13,075 nt of DNA from JBIQLO01 sp044464175 (GTDB lineage Bacteria; Planctomycetota; Phycisphaerae; Tepidisphaerales; Tepidisphaeraceae): the NCBI GenBank assembly GCA_044464175.1, contig JBIQLO010000108.1, positions 1 to 13,075 of the forward strand, read 5' to 3'. A model generated the notes under the pieces. It worked only from the letters and a program-made list of their open reading frames with translations, was not told where the DNA came from and searched no databases. A program made the translations under genes and the position numbers. Every line of letters begins with the position of its first letter. The first letter of the stretch is position 1. Shown in pieces: positions 6,392-12,585 of this stretch.

Positions 6392-6937
6392 ATGGAGCTT
6401 CAACCAACCGCAATCGCCGATGTGAAGGTGCTGATTCCCCGAAAATTCGGGGATGAGCGCGGCTTTTTCTCCGAAGTGTACAGCCGCAAAGCGCTGGCCG
6501 CGGTGGGCATCCAAACGCAGTTCGTTCAGGACAACCATTCGCTCTCGGCCCGGCCCGGCGTGGTGCGGGCGCTGCATTATCAATTGCCCCCCATGGCGCA
6601 GGCAAAGCTGGTGCGCGTGGTGCGGGGGGCGATCCTGGATGTGGCGGTGGACATCCGGCGGGGTTCGCCGACGTTCGGCCGGCACGTCAAGGAAGTTCTC
6701 AGCGCTGCCAACTGGAAGCAGATCTTCGTCCCCCCCGGCTTCGCCCACGGATTTTTGACCTTGGAACCGAACACGGAAGTGGTCTACAAGGTCAGCGACT
6801 ATTATTCGCCCGAGCATGAGCGGGGCATCCGGTGGAATGACCCGGCGCTGGGCATTGACTGGGGCATCGACCCGGCCGAGGCGATTTTGAGCGGGCGCGA
6901 TCGGGAGCATCCGCCTTTGGAAAGCGCTGAGTACTGA
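6392..6937 (+). CDS. rfbC: dTDP-4-dehydrorhamnose 3,5-epimerase (RmlC)
   Basis: RmlC epimerises dTDP-4-keto-6-deoxyglucose at C3 and C5, the third step of dTDP-L-rhamnose synthesis. The 181-residue product has the cupin-type family signatures: DERGFFSEVY (21-30), VQDNHSLSARPGVVRALHYQ (45-64, catalytic His62), Lys72, PPGFAHGFLTLE (114-125, His119) and VYKVSDYYSPEHERGIRWND (131-150). The start at 6392 is preferred because AGGAG lies four bases upstream and the length then matches the family; an in-frame TTG at 6371 would add seven residues and has no such site. It is the first gene of rfbCABD. Its last codons lie in a small CTGAG heptad repeat. Confidence 0.95.
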   Translation: MELQPTAIADVKVLIPRKFGDERGFFSEVYSRKALAAVGIQTQFVQDNHSLSARPGVVRALHYQLPPMAQAKLVRVVRGAILDVAVDIRRGSPTFGRHVKEVLSAANWKQIFVPPGFAHGFLTLEPNTEVVYKVSDYYSPEHERGIRWNDPALGIDWGIDPAEAILSGRDREHPPLESAEY

Positions 6938-6945
6938 GTGCTGAG
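6927..6945. repeat. CTGAG heptad micro-repeat at end of rfbC
   Basis: CTGAG recurs at 6927, 6934 and 6941 with a period of seven bases (CTGAGTA, CTGAGTG, CTGAG). The middle unit supplies the TGA stop of rfbC. Longer versions of this kind of AGTGCTGAGTACTGAG repeat are, to my recollection, frequent between genes in planctomycete assemblies; here it is only about 19 bp. Confidence 0.55.
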
Positions 6946-6982
6946 GCCGATGGTTCGCGGGGCGGACCCTACAGGAGAGACT

Positions 6983-7723
6983 ATGAAAGGCGTGATCTTG
7001 GCGGGCGGGACCGGCAGCCGGTTGTTTCCGTTGACAAAGGTGACCAACAAGCACCTGTTGCCGGTGTACGACAAGCCGATGATCTACTACTCGATCGAGT
7101 GCATGGCCAAGGCCGGGGTCGAGGAAGTGTTGCTGGTGACCGGCGGCAACAACGCCGGGGACTTCATCCGGCTTCTGGGCAACGGGCGGGATTTCGGGCT
7201 CAAGAACCTCAACTACACCTACCAGGACGGGGCCGGGGGCATCGCCCAGGCGCTGGGATTGGCGGAGCATTTTGCCGACGGGGAGTCGATCTGCCTGATC
7301 CTGGGAGACAACATTCTGGAGTACTCCATTGCCGACGCCCGGCAGCGCTTTGAAAATCAGGGACACGGGGCGAAAATCCTGCTGGCGGAAGTGGAGAACC
7401 CCAAGGCCTATGGCGTGGCGGAAATGGAGGGGGACAAGGTGGCGCGGATCGTGGAGAAGCCGCAGAATCCCAAGAGCAAATACGCGGTGATCGGGGTCTA
7501 TTTCTACGACAACCGGGTCTTCGAGATCGTGCGCACGCTCAAGCCGTCGGCCCGGGGAGAGCTGGAGATCACCGATGTGAACAACGCCTACATCGAACGG
7601 GGGGAGATGACGGCCGACCGGATTCAGGGCATGTGGGCCGATGCGGGAGAAAACATCGATTTCTACCTGCGGGCATGCAATACGATCGCGCAGCACGGGG
7701 CGAACAAGGAACGAGGCAAATGA
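6983..7723 (+). CDS. rfbA: Glucose-1-phosphate thymidylyltransferase (RmlA, short form)
   Basis: RmlA makes dTDP-glucose from dTTP and glucose-1-phosphate, the first step of the rhamnose pathway. The nucleotidyltransferase signature GGTGSRLFPLT lies at 8-18, with the active-site stretch NKHLLPVYDKPMIYYSI at 22-38. The metal-binding Asp109 sits in LILGDN, the sugar-binding AYGVAE at 142-147, the EKP motif at 158-160, and a second metal-region Asp220 in WADAG. At 246 residues it belongs to the short RmlA group rather than the form of about 290 residues found in enterics. The ATG at 6983 is chosen because AGGAGAGA lies just upstream and homologues begin MKGVILAGG. The stop overlaps the next start as ATGA. 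Confidence 0.95.
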   Translation: MKGVILAGGTGSRLFPLTKVTNKHLLPVYDKPMIYYSIECMAKAGVEEVLLVTGGNNAGDFIRLLGNGRDFGLKNLNYTYQDGAGGIAQALGLAEHFADGESICLILGDNILEYSIADARQRFENQGHGAKILLAEVENPKAYGVAEMEGDKVARIVEKPQNPKSKYAVIGVYFYDNRVFEIVRTLKPSARGELEITDVNNAYIERGEMTADRIQGMWADAGENIDFYLRACNTIAQHGANKERGK

Positions 7724-8748
7724 GCTCACTCCTCATCACCGGCGCGGCCGGGTTTATCGGATCGAACTTCGTGCGGATGCTGCTGGAGGAGCGCACGGCG
7801 GACCTGCGGCTGGTGGCGCTGGACAAGCTGACCTATGCGGGAAACCTGGCGAACCTGGAAGGGTTGCTGGAGGATGGGCGGCTGACGTTTGTGAAGGGGG
7901 ACATCTGCGATGCGGCGCTGCTGGAAGGATTGTGGGACAAGCACTCCATCCGACAGGTGGTGAACTTCGCGGCCGAAAGCCACGTGGACCGGAGCATACT
8001 CGGCTCCGGGCCGTTTGTGCAGACGAACGTGGTGGGGACGCAGGTGCTGCTGGACGTGGCCCGGGGCAAAGGGGTGGAGAAGTTTCTTCAGGTCTCCACC
8101 GATGAAGTGTACGGGACGCTGCCGGAGGATCGGCCGGAGGTGAAATTCACCGAGGAAACCCCTCTGGCGCCCAACAGCCCTTACAGCGCTTCCAAGGCGG
8201 CGGCCGACTGCCTGGTGCGATCCTATTTCCACACCTTCAACCTGCCGGTGCTGACCACGCGCTGCAGCAACAACTATGGGCCATACCAGTTTCCGGAGAA
8301 ATTGATCCCGTTGTTCGTGACGAACCTGATGGAGGGCAAGAAGGTGCCGCTGTACGGCGATGGGATGAACGTCCGCGACTGGCTCTACGTGGAGGACCAT
8401 TGCCAGGCGATTCGTGCGGTGCTGAACAAGGGGAGTTTCGGGGAGGTCTACAACATCGGCGGCAACAACGAGATTCCCAACCGGCGGATCACGGAAGTGA
8501 TTCTCCAGGAGATGGGCAAGGCGTGGGATGCATCGGTGCAGTATGTGAAGGACCGGCCCGGACACGACCGGCGCTATGCGATTGACGCCTCGAAGATCAA
8601 GCGCGAACTGGGCTGGGAGCCGAAGCACCGGTTTGAGCAGGCCATCCAAACAACCATCCGGTGGTATCAGGAAAATGAGCCGTGGTGGCGGGCGATCAAG
8701 AGCGGGGAATACCTGAGCTATTACCAGAAACAGTATGGGCAGAGGTAG
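7720..8748 (+). CDS. rfbB: dTDP-glucose 4,6-dehydratase (RmlB)
   Basis: RmlB converts dTDP-glucose to dTDP-4-keto-6-deoxyglucose, the second step of the pathway, with tightly bound NAD+. The 342-residue product is an extended short-chain dehydrogenase: nucleotide-binding GAAGFIGSN (8-16), DKLTYAGNL (35-43), FAAESHVDRSI (83-93), STDEVYG (126-132, with catalytic Thr-Asp-Glu at 127-129), and YSASK (Tyr155 and Lys159). RCSNNYGPYQFPEKLIP follows at 181-197. The ATG shares bases with the rfbA stop (ATGA), which indicates translational coupling, and AAGGA lies upstream. Length is usual for the family. Confidence 0.96.
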   Translation: MSSLLITGAAGFIGSNFVRMLLEERTADLRLVALDKLTYAGNLANLEGLLEDGRLTFVKGDICDAALLEGLWDKHSIRQVVNFAAESHVDRSILGSGPFVQTNVVGTQVLLDVARGKGVEKFLQVSTDEVYGTLPEDRPEVKFTEETPLAPNSPYSASKAAADCLVRSYFHTFNLPVLTTRCSNNYGPYQFPEKLIPLFVTNLMEGKKVPLYGDGMNVRDWLYVEDHCQAIRAVLNKGSFGEVYNIGGNNEIPNRRITEVILQEMGKAWDASVQYVKDRPGHDRRYAIDASKIKRELGWEPKHRFEQAIQTTIRWYQENEPWWRAIKSGEYLSYYQKQYGQR

Positions 8749-8754
8749 TCAGCC

Positions 8755-9648
8755 ATGATGGATCATCCGATCCCGCGCATCCTCATCACAGGCGGCACAG
8801 GCATGCTGGGGCAGGCCGTGACGGAGGCGGTGCGGCGCCGCGGGGGTGAGGCGGTGGCGCTGGGGTCGGGCCAGTGCGACATCACATTGCCCCAGGCGGT
8901 GGAGAGTGCGATTGAACGTCACCGGCCCGGGGTGGTCATCAATTGCGCGGCTTACACGAAGGTGGACCTGGCGGAGAAGGAACCGGAGAAAGCGGACCGG
9001 ATCAACGGAACGGGGACCGGGATTCTGGCCAGGGCGGCCCGAGCGCATGGGGTGAAGCTGGTCCACATCAGCACGGACTTTGTGTTTGACGGGCGGGCAG
9101 AGCGGCCCTACCGCGTGGATGATCCCGTCGGCCCGCTGTCCGCCTATGGGCGTTCGAAGCTGCTGGGGGAGCGGCTGATTCAGGAGACCAATCCACCGGG
9201 ATGGATCATCGCACGGACGGCGTGGCTCTATGGGCCGGGGGGAGGTTGTTTCCCCAAGACGATGGTGGAACGGGCACGGGCGGGCAAGCCGCTGAAGGTG
9301 GTGGCCGACCAGATCGGCACGCCGACCTACACGGGAGACCTGGCCGAGGCGCTGCTGGAATTGATCGCGCATGACGCGACGGGGCTCTGGCACCTGACCA
9401 ATGCCGGGCAGACGACCTGGCATGCATTTGCCAAGGCGACGCTGGAGGCGTTCGGGTTGCCGGCCGCCCCCCCTGCCCTGGAGACGACCACCTCGGCCGA
9501 CTGGCGGCGGGCGTATCCGGAATCGGCGATTCGCCCGGCCTACAGCGTGCTGGACATCGAGCCGTATGAGCGCCTCACCGGGCGGGGCATGCGGCCGTGG
9601 GGCGAGGCGCTGATGGACTTCCGGAGGGCCTGGGCCGGCCCTTCATAG
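8755..9648 (+). CDS. rfbD: dTDP-4-dehydrorhamnose reductase (RmlD)
   Basis: RmlD reduces dTDP-4-keto-L-rhamnose to dTDP-L-rhamnose, the last step of the pathway, using NAD(P)H. The 297-residue product has GGTGMLGQ (13-20, Rossmann glycine motif), VINCAAYTKVDLAE (61-74), HISTDFVFDG (104-113, with Ser-Thr-Asp 106-108) and the catalytic YGRSK (Tyr131, Lys135). IARTAWLYG and the ADQIGTPTY segment follow. It starts six bases after the rfbB stop; two successive ATGs (8755, 8758) are possible. The gene ends in a 6-base tail-to-tail overlap with ric, leaving no room for a separate terminator. Confidence 0.95.
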   Translation: MMDHPIPRILITGGTGMLGQAVTEAVRRRGGEAVALGSGQCDITLPQAVESAIERHRPGVVINCAAYTKVDLAEKEPEKADRINGTGTGILARAARAHGVKLVHISTDFVFDGRAERPYRVDDPVGPLSAYGRSKLLGERLIQETNPPGWIIARTAWLYGPGGGCFPKTMVERARAGKPLKVVADQIGTPTYTGDLAEALLELIAHDATGLWHLTNAGQTTWHAFAKATLEAFGLPAAPPALETTTSADWRRAYPESAIRPAYSVLDIEPYERLTGRGMRPWGEALMDFRRAWAGPS

Positions 9649-10380
9649 CTGCGGCACGGGGGGAAAGAAGATCGCCTGCTCCAGATCGATGGCGCGGGGA
9701 AAGAGCAGGTTGTTCTCCTTGTGCACATGCTGGTGCATATCCGCTTCCAACTGGCGCAGTTCCTCCAGCATAAGACGGAAGGTTTGGCAGGCATCCTGGG
9801 GCGGGGTGTGGCCCCAGGTCAACTGGCGCATCTTCGCCAGGGCCTGTCCGGCCTCATCATGGTCATGTTCGATGTCCGCCAGCGGATGGTCCAACCCGCC
9901 GCACCGGCAGTCCCCTTCATCGCCCTGGGACTCCAGACGCCGGATGGCGGGAAAGATTGCCTGCTCCTCCTTGGCCATGTGCAGTTGCATCTCCTCGGCG
10001 AAGCGGTTGATGGTCTCCTCCAGTTCGAAGAGGTACGGATGGCGGGCCCCATGGGTGGCGGCCACCTTCGCGATCGTGCGGGCCAGGCGCGGTAATTGGC
10101 GCCTGAGATACGCGTGGTGCGTCTGCTCGATATGGTCGGCCAGTTCGGCCAGCGACAACCGGGCGGGATCGGGGGCGTCGGCCTCCTGCACCAGGTCTTC
10201 GGTGGCGACGAGGGTTTGCAGGAGCGTCCAGGCATCCAGTCCCCTGGAACGGCACACCTCGGCCAGGGGGCGCCGGCCGCCGCAGCAGTAGTCGATGCCC
10301 AGGCGTTCGAAGATGCGGGCGCGGGCGGGGCGGTCGGCCACCAGGGCGGCGAGGGTGAGGGTTGGGTCCAGCGTGGTCAT
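9643..10380 (-). CDS. Iron-sulfur cluster repair di-iron protein (RIC/YtfE/ScdA family)
   Basis: RIC proteins repair Fe-S clusters damaged by nitric oxide or oxidants in the cytoplasm, using a hemerythrin-like di-iron centre. The 245-residue product has the N-terminal DUF542 domain with LGIDYCCGG (Cys32-Cys33). A hemerythrin domain follows, with ligand candidates His88/89, His134 and Glu138 (LHMAKEE), His172/174 (EHDHDEAG), and His218 with Glu222 (HQHVHKENNLLFP). An extra CRC pair (Cys158, Cys160) sits in the loop between helices and is not a usual family feature as far as I know. GGAGG lies six bases before the ATG. The gene is divergent from an Rrf2 regulator, the type of protein that controls such genes in many bacteria. 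Confidence 0.93.
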   Translation of the reverse strand: MTTLDPTLTLAALVADRPARARIFERLGIDYCCGGRRPLAEVCRSRGLDAWTLLQTLVATEDLVQEADAPDPARLSLAELADHIEQTHHAYLRRQLPRLARTIAKVAATHGARHPYLFELEETINRFAEEMQLHMAKEEQAIFPAIRRLESQGDEGDCRCGGLDHPLADIEHDHDEAGQALAKMRQLTWGHTPPQDACQTFRLMLEELRQLEADMHQHVHKENNLLFPRAIDLEQAIFFPPVPQL

Positions 10381-10423
10381 GGCACACCTCCGGTCAGGGG
10401 TTCAGCGGGGCGAGGCCCTAAAT

Positions 10424-10439
10424 TGGATATAATTATCCA
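10424..10439. promoter_or_regulatory. Palindrome TGGATA-TAAT-TATCCA, candidate Rrf2 operator
   Basis: This is a perfect 6-4-6 inverted repeat in an A/T-rich patch between the divergent ric and rrf2 genes. It lies just downstream of the predicted ric transcription start and directly beside the -35 of the predicted rrf2 promoter, so a bound dimer could block both. It also contains TATAAT (10428-10433). It does not match the published E. coli NsrR half-site, so assigning it to the neighbouring Rrf2 protein is inference from position and symmetry. Confidence 0.5.
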
Positions 10440-10441
10440 TT

Positions 10442-10470
10442 TTGCTTATTATGTTAGAGCCGTCTAGAAT
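10442..10470 (+). promoter_or_regulatory. Predicted rrf2 promoter
   Basis: TTGCTT (-35, 10442-10447) and TAGAAT (-10, 10465-10470) are separated by exactly 17 bases. Transcription would start about 30 bases before the CTG start codon and would include the GGAGG ribosome-binding site. The promoter overlaps the oppositely directed ric promoter. Confidence 0.5.
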
Positions 10471-10479
10471 GGCTGTCAA
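10451..10479 (-). promoter_or_regulatory. Predicted ric promoter
   Basis: On the minus strand a perfect TTGACA (-35, 10479-10474) is followed after 17 bases by TAACAT (-10, 10456-10451). The start point would fall near 10444, giving a leader of about 60 bases that begins just before the palindrome at 10424-10439. Confidence 0.6.
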
Positions 10480-10497
10480 TTGAGTTTTCCATTAGCC

Positions 10498-10502
10498 GGA
10501 GG
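10498..10502 (+). promoter_or_regulatory. GGAGG ribosome-binding site that fixes a CTG start
   Basis: A perfect GGAGG lies six bases before CTG 10509 and nine before ATT 10512. In this frame there is no ATG, GTG or TTG between the upstream stop (10455) and the GTG at 10614, which lies inside the DNA-binding domain. The site therefore argues for a non-AUG start. Confidence 0.7.
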
Positions 10503-10508
10503 TTTCCC

Positions 10509-10991
10509 CTGATTTTCTCCCAAACAGCTGAATACGCCCTGCGGGCGGCGGTCTGGATCGCGGCGCAGGAGGATGCGCCGCAGGCGACGCGCGAAATCGC
10601 CCTGGCGACACAGGTGCCGGCGGGATACCTGGCGAAGGTGCTCCAGGCGCTGGGGCGGGCCGGGCTGGTCAAGGCGCGCCGGGGATTGGGGGGCGGCTTC
10701 GTGCTGGGGCGCCCGGCCAACAAGATCACCGTCCTGGAGGTGGTCAACGCCGTGGACCCCATCGAGCGGATTCTGGCCTGCCCGCTGCACCTGGAGGCGC
10801 ACAGCAAAACCCTGTGCCCGGTGCATCGGCGGCTGGATGACGCCATCGCGCTGGTGCAGAAGGCGTTTTCCAAGTCCACCCTGGCGGACCTGGTGGAGAA
10901 TCCGCCGGGGCAGGCGCCGTTGTGCGACCCGGTGGTGCAGATCGGACGGGCCGGTTCGCGCTCCAACGGAACGGGGCGAAAGCGGCGTTAG
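10509..10991 (+). CDS. Rrf2-family transcriptional regulator, CTG start
   Basis: Rrf2 proteins (IscR, NsrR, RsrR and relatives) are dimeric winged-helix repressors that often bind an Fe-S cluster to sense nitric oxide, iron-sulfur status or redox state. Read from CTG 10509, the 160-residue product begins MIFSQTAEYALRAAVWIA, the typical Rrf2 N-terminus. It continues with the recognition helix (ATQVPAGYLAKVLQALGRAG), the wing (RRGLGGGFVLGRP) and a C-terminal region with Cys91, Cys103 and Cys139. S. coelicolor NsrR uses Asp8 and Cys93/99/105. Here Glu8, Cys91 and Cys103 match in spacing, but the middle position is Ala97-His98 instead of Cys. Starting at GTG 10614 would delete the first DNA-binding helices. 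It is divergent from ric, its likely target, and ends in a 4-base overlap with dapL. Confidence 0.88.
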   Translation: MIFSQTAEYALRAAVWIAAQEDAPQATREIALATQVPAGYLAKVLQALGRAGLVKARRGLGGGFVLGRPANKITVLEVVNAVDPIERILACPLHLEAHSKTLCPVHRRLDDAIALVQKAFSKSTLADLVENPPGQAPLCDPVVQIGRAGSRSNGTGRKRR

Positions 10992-12232
10992 AATTCGAAA
11001 GAGCAACCCTGGAGGCGGCGGTCGATCTCCTCCAGGACGCGCTGCTCGGCCTCCTGGCCGGGGGCGATGAAGGTGACGCTGAAGCGGACATACGCGCCGG
11101 CGTCATCCCAGGGGACGGTGCTGATCAGCTTTTCGGTGATGAGCCACTGGCTGAACGCCTCGGCCGACTCGAAGTTCACTTTCTTCCCGCCGACGGTGGC
11201 GGACCTGGGGCTTTTCACATAGAGGAAGAAGGAGCCGCCGGGCTTGCGGGCGTTGAAGCCGTGGCGGTTGAGGACCGCGACCAGGCCGTCCATGCGGCGG
11301 GAATACTTGGCGGCGATTTCCTGGGTGATTTCGGGGTGATCCAGCGCCTCAGCGCACGCCTGCTGGATGGCCAGAAATTGGCCGGAGTCGCTGTTGTCCT
11401 TCACATCGGCGTAGGCCTTGACGATCAGGGGGTTGCCGACGACGAAGCCGAGGCGCCACCCGGTCATGTTGAACCCCTTGCTCATCGAATGCAGTTCGAT
11501 GCCGACGTCCATCGCGCCGGGGGTGGCCAGGAAAGAGAGGGGCCGGCCATTGAAGCGGAGCGCTGCGTAGGCGGCGTCGTGGATGACGATCAGGTTGTGC
11601 TGTTTGGCGAAATCAACGACGCGGGCGAAAAATTCGGGCGTGGCGTCGGCGCCGGTGGGGTTGTTGGGGTAGTTGAGGACGAGCGTCTTGGCGCGCTGGA
11701 GCACGTCGGCGGGAATGGCGTCGAGGTCGGGCAGGAACTGGTTTTCGGCCCGCAAGGGCAGGTTGTGGACCTGGCCGCCGTAGTAGCGGCTGTGGGTGCC
11801 GAAGACGGGGTAGCCGGGGACGGTCATCAGGGCGATGTCGCCGGGGTTGATGAAGCAGGCGGGCAGGAGGGTGAGGGCGGCCTTGGAGCCGATGGAATGG
11901 ACGACTTGGGTGGTCGGGTCGATGTTTTTGACGCCGCAGACGCGGTCCATCCAGCGGGCGGCGGCCTCTTTGTAGGCCGCCCCGCCGTTGTCGGCGTAGC
12001 CGCGATTTTCAGGATCTTTGGCGGCCCGGCACAGGGCGTCGATGGATTGATCGAAGGCCTTTTCATCCGGCTCGCCGACGCCCATGTCGATCAGCTCGAC
12101 GCCGGGATGCGCCTGAGCGGCGGCCCGCTTGGCGCGCTTGATCTTTTCGAACTTGTAAATGGCCGTGTCTTTGCCGTAGTTTTTGCCGCCGATGCGGTCG
12201 GCGAAGAGGTTTTGAATGTAAGGGTCGCTCAT
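10988..12232 (-). CDS. dapL: LL-diaminopimelate aminotransferase (DapL)
   Basis: DapL converts tetrahydrodipicolinate directly to LL-diaminopimelate with glutamate and PLP, bypassing the acylated route to lysine and peptidoglycan. The 414-residue product is a fold-type I aminotransferase with N-terminal FADRIGG (10-16), MGVGEPDEKAF (50-60) and NYPNNPTGA (187-195, Asn191). Asp219 and Tyr222 lie in IHDAAYAALRF, the PLP lysine Lys252 in SMSKGFNMTGWR (249-260), and a C-terminal substrate Arg383 in YVRFS. The N-terminus and length fit DapL, which occurs in Planctomycetota, Chlamydiae and related phyla; another class I aminotransferase specificity cannot be fully excluded. There is no Shine-Dalgarno, and TAGAAT lies nine bases before the ATG. 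The stop overlaps that of the rrf2 gene. Confidence 0.82.
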   Translation of the reverse strand: MSDPYIQNLFADRIGGKNYGKDTAIYKFEKIKRAKRAAAQAHPGVELIDMGVGEPDEKAFDQSIDALCRAAKDPENRGYADNGGAAYKEAAARWMDRVCGVKNIDPTTQVVHSIGSKAALTLLPACFINPGDIALMTVPGYPVFGTHSRYYGGQVHNLPLRAENQFLPDLDAIPADVLQRAKTLVLNYPNNPTGADATPEFFARVVDFAKQHNLIVIHDAAYAALRFNGRPLSFLATPGAMDVGIELHSMSKGFNMTGWRLGFVVGNPLIVKAYADVKDNSDSGQFLAIQQACAEALDHPEITQEIAAKYSRRMDGLVAVLNRHGFNARKPGGSFFLYVKSPRSATVGGKKVNFESAEAFSQWLITEKLISTVPWDDAGAYVRFSVTFIAPGQEAEQRVLEEIDRRLQGCSFEF

Positions 12233-12241
12233 GGGGCGGGG

Positions 12242-12247
12242 ATTCTA
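12242..12247 (-). promoter_or_regulatory. -10-like TAGAAT next to dapL start
   Basis: On the minus strand TAGAAT is followed by CCCCGCCCC and then the dapL ATG, a nine-base gap with no ribosome-binding site. The arrangement fits a leaderless message. The -35 region is poor, and a stronger promoter lies farther upstream at 12494-12521. Confidence 0.4.
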
Positions 12248-12296
12248 GCTGAAGAGATGAAAACATGAAACATGAGGGGACAGGGTTGAGGGATCA

Positions 12297-12334
12297 GGGG
12301 GCATGGGTTTGGTTCGTTTCGTAATTTGTCGTAG
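12297..12334 (-). repeat. GAACCAAACCC direct repeat, copy 1
   Basis: On the plus strand this copy reads GGGGGCATGGGTTTGGTTCG, then TTTCG, then a TAATTTGTCGTAG end. It shares both ends with copy 2 (12374-12422) but is shorter in the middle. On the minus strand both copies encode a YDK...-KPxP-like peptide. Similar 'NEPN/TKPN' repeats are, to my recollection, widespread in planctomycete intergenic regions. Confidence 0.65.
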
Positions 12335-12373
12335 TGCGGCTGGGGATAAAAACCGCGTTTTTGGTAGCGCCAC

Positions 12374-12422
12374 GGGGGCATTGGGTTTGGTTCGTTTGGG
12401 TTTGGATGACATTTTGTCGTAG
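12374..12422 (-). repeat. GAACCAAACCC direct repeat, copy 2
   Basis: This copy reads GGGGGCATTGGGTTTGGTTC, then GTTTGGGTTTGGATGACA, then TTTTGTCGTAG. It matches copy 1 at both ends, with an extra internal GGGTTTGG unit. The two copies lie in the same orientation about 40 bases apart. Confidence 0.65.
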
Positions 12423-12493
12423 CAGGCAATGGGCGGAAAAGAGGGGGAAACGTGTGTTTGCTCGGCGGTGGAAATAGAGTGGATCATGCCCTT

Positions 12494-12521
12494 AGTATAG
12501 CATTTGTTTGGTATTTGTCAA
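12494..12521 (-). promoter_or_regulatory. Strong leftward sigma70-type promoter
   Basis: On the minus strand a perfect TTGACA (12521-12516), a 16-base A/T-rich spacer and TATACT (12499-12494) make the best promoter match noticed in the window. Transcription would start near 12487 and read through the repeats into dapL, giving a leader of about 255 bases. It could instead belong to the repeat element itself. Confidence 0.6.
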
Positions 12522-12566
12522 GGAAAATTCAGGCAGGTATTCGGCCAATAGCCTTACCGCCAGCGT

Positions 12567-12585
12567 GGCCAATGGCGGCCAATGG
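12567..12585. repeat. Tandem GGCCAATGG pair
   Basis: GGCCAATGG occurs at 12567-12575 and 12577-12585 (period 10), and GGCCAAT occurs again at 12543-12549. The copies sit on one face of the helix (10-base period) just before the ribosome-binding site of the right-edge gene. This could be a regulator site or a chance duplication. Confidence 0.4.

Larger units (their letters stand above)
12248..12493 (-). other. Non-coding, repeat-bearing leader upstream of dapL
   Basis: This stretch between dapL and the strong leftward promoter is visibly less GC-rich than the genes. It contains two copies of a GGTTTGGTTCG-type direct repeat and a small AAAAAC-CGC-GTTTTT inverted repeat (12348-12362). An 80-codon minus-strand frame (12487 to 12245) spans it, but the product is Pro/Lys/Thr-rich and repeat-derived (KPKRTKPNAP, KRTKPMPPD), so I do not call it a gene. 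It may be the dapL 5' leader or a dispersed repeat element with its own promoter. I recognise no riboswitch. Confidence 0.5.

Noticed and set aside
6356..7729. 457-codon minus-strand frame opposite rfbC and rfbA
   Set aside because: It is a shadow of two well-conserved enzymes in a GC-rich sequence and has no domain of its own.
10922..12268. 448-codon plus-strand frame opposite dapL
   Set aside because: It is a Gly/Asp/Val-rich shadow frame; the minus strand carries all aminotransferase motifs.
12348..12362. AAAAAC-CGC-GTTTTT inverted repeat as an intrinsic terminator
   Set aside because: The stem is almost entirely A-T and only 6 bp with a 3-base loop, too weak for a terminator; noted as part of the repeat region.
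12245..12487. 80-codon minus-strand frame upstream of dapL as a small leaderless gene
   Set aside because: Its peptide is Pro/Lys/Thr-rich and composed of the two direct repeats; no family features and no conservation evidence. Kept only as part of the repeat-bearing leader.
12233..12493. Lysine or other riboswitch ahead of dapL
   Set aside because: No conserved riboswitch core or long paired architecture could be recognised; the region is dominated by simple direct repeats.
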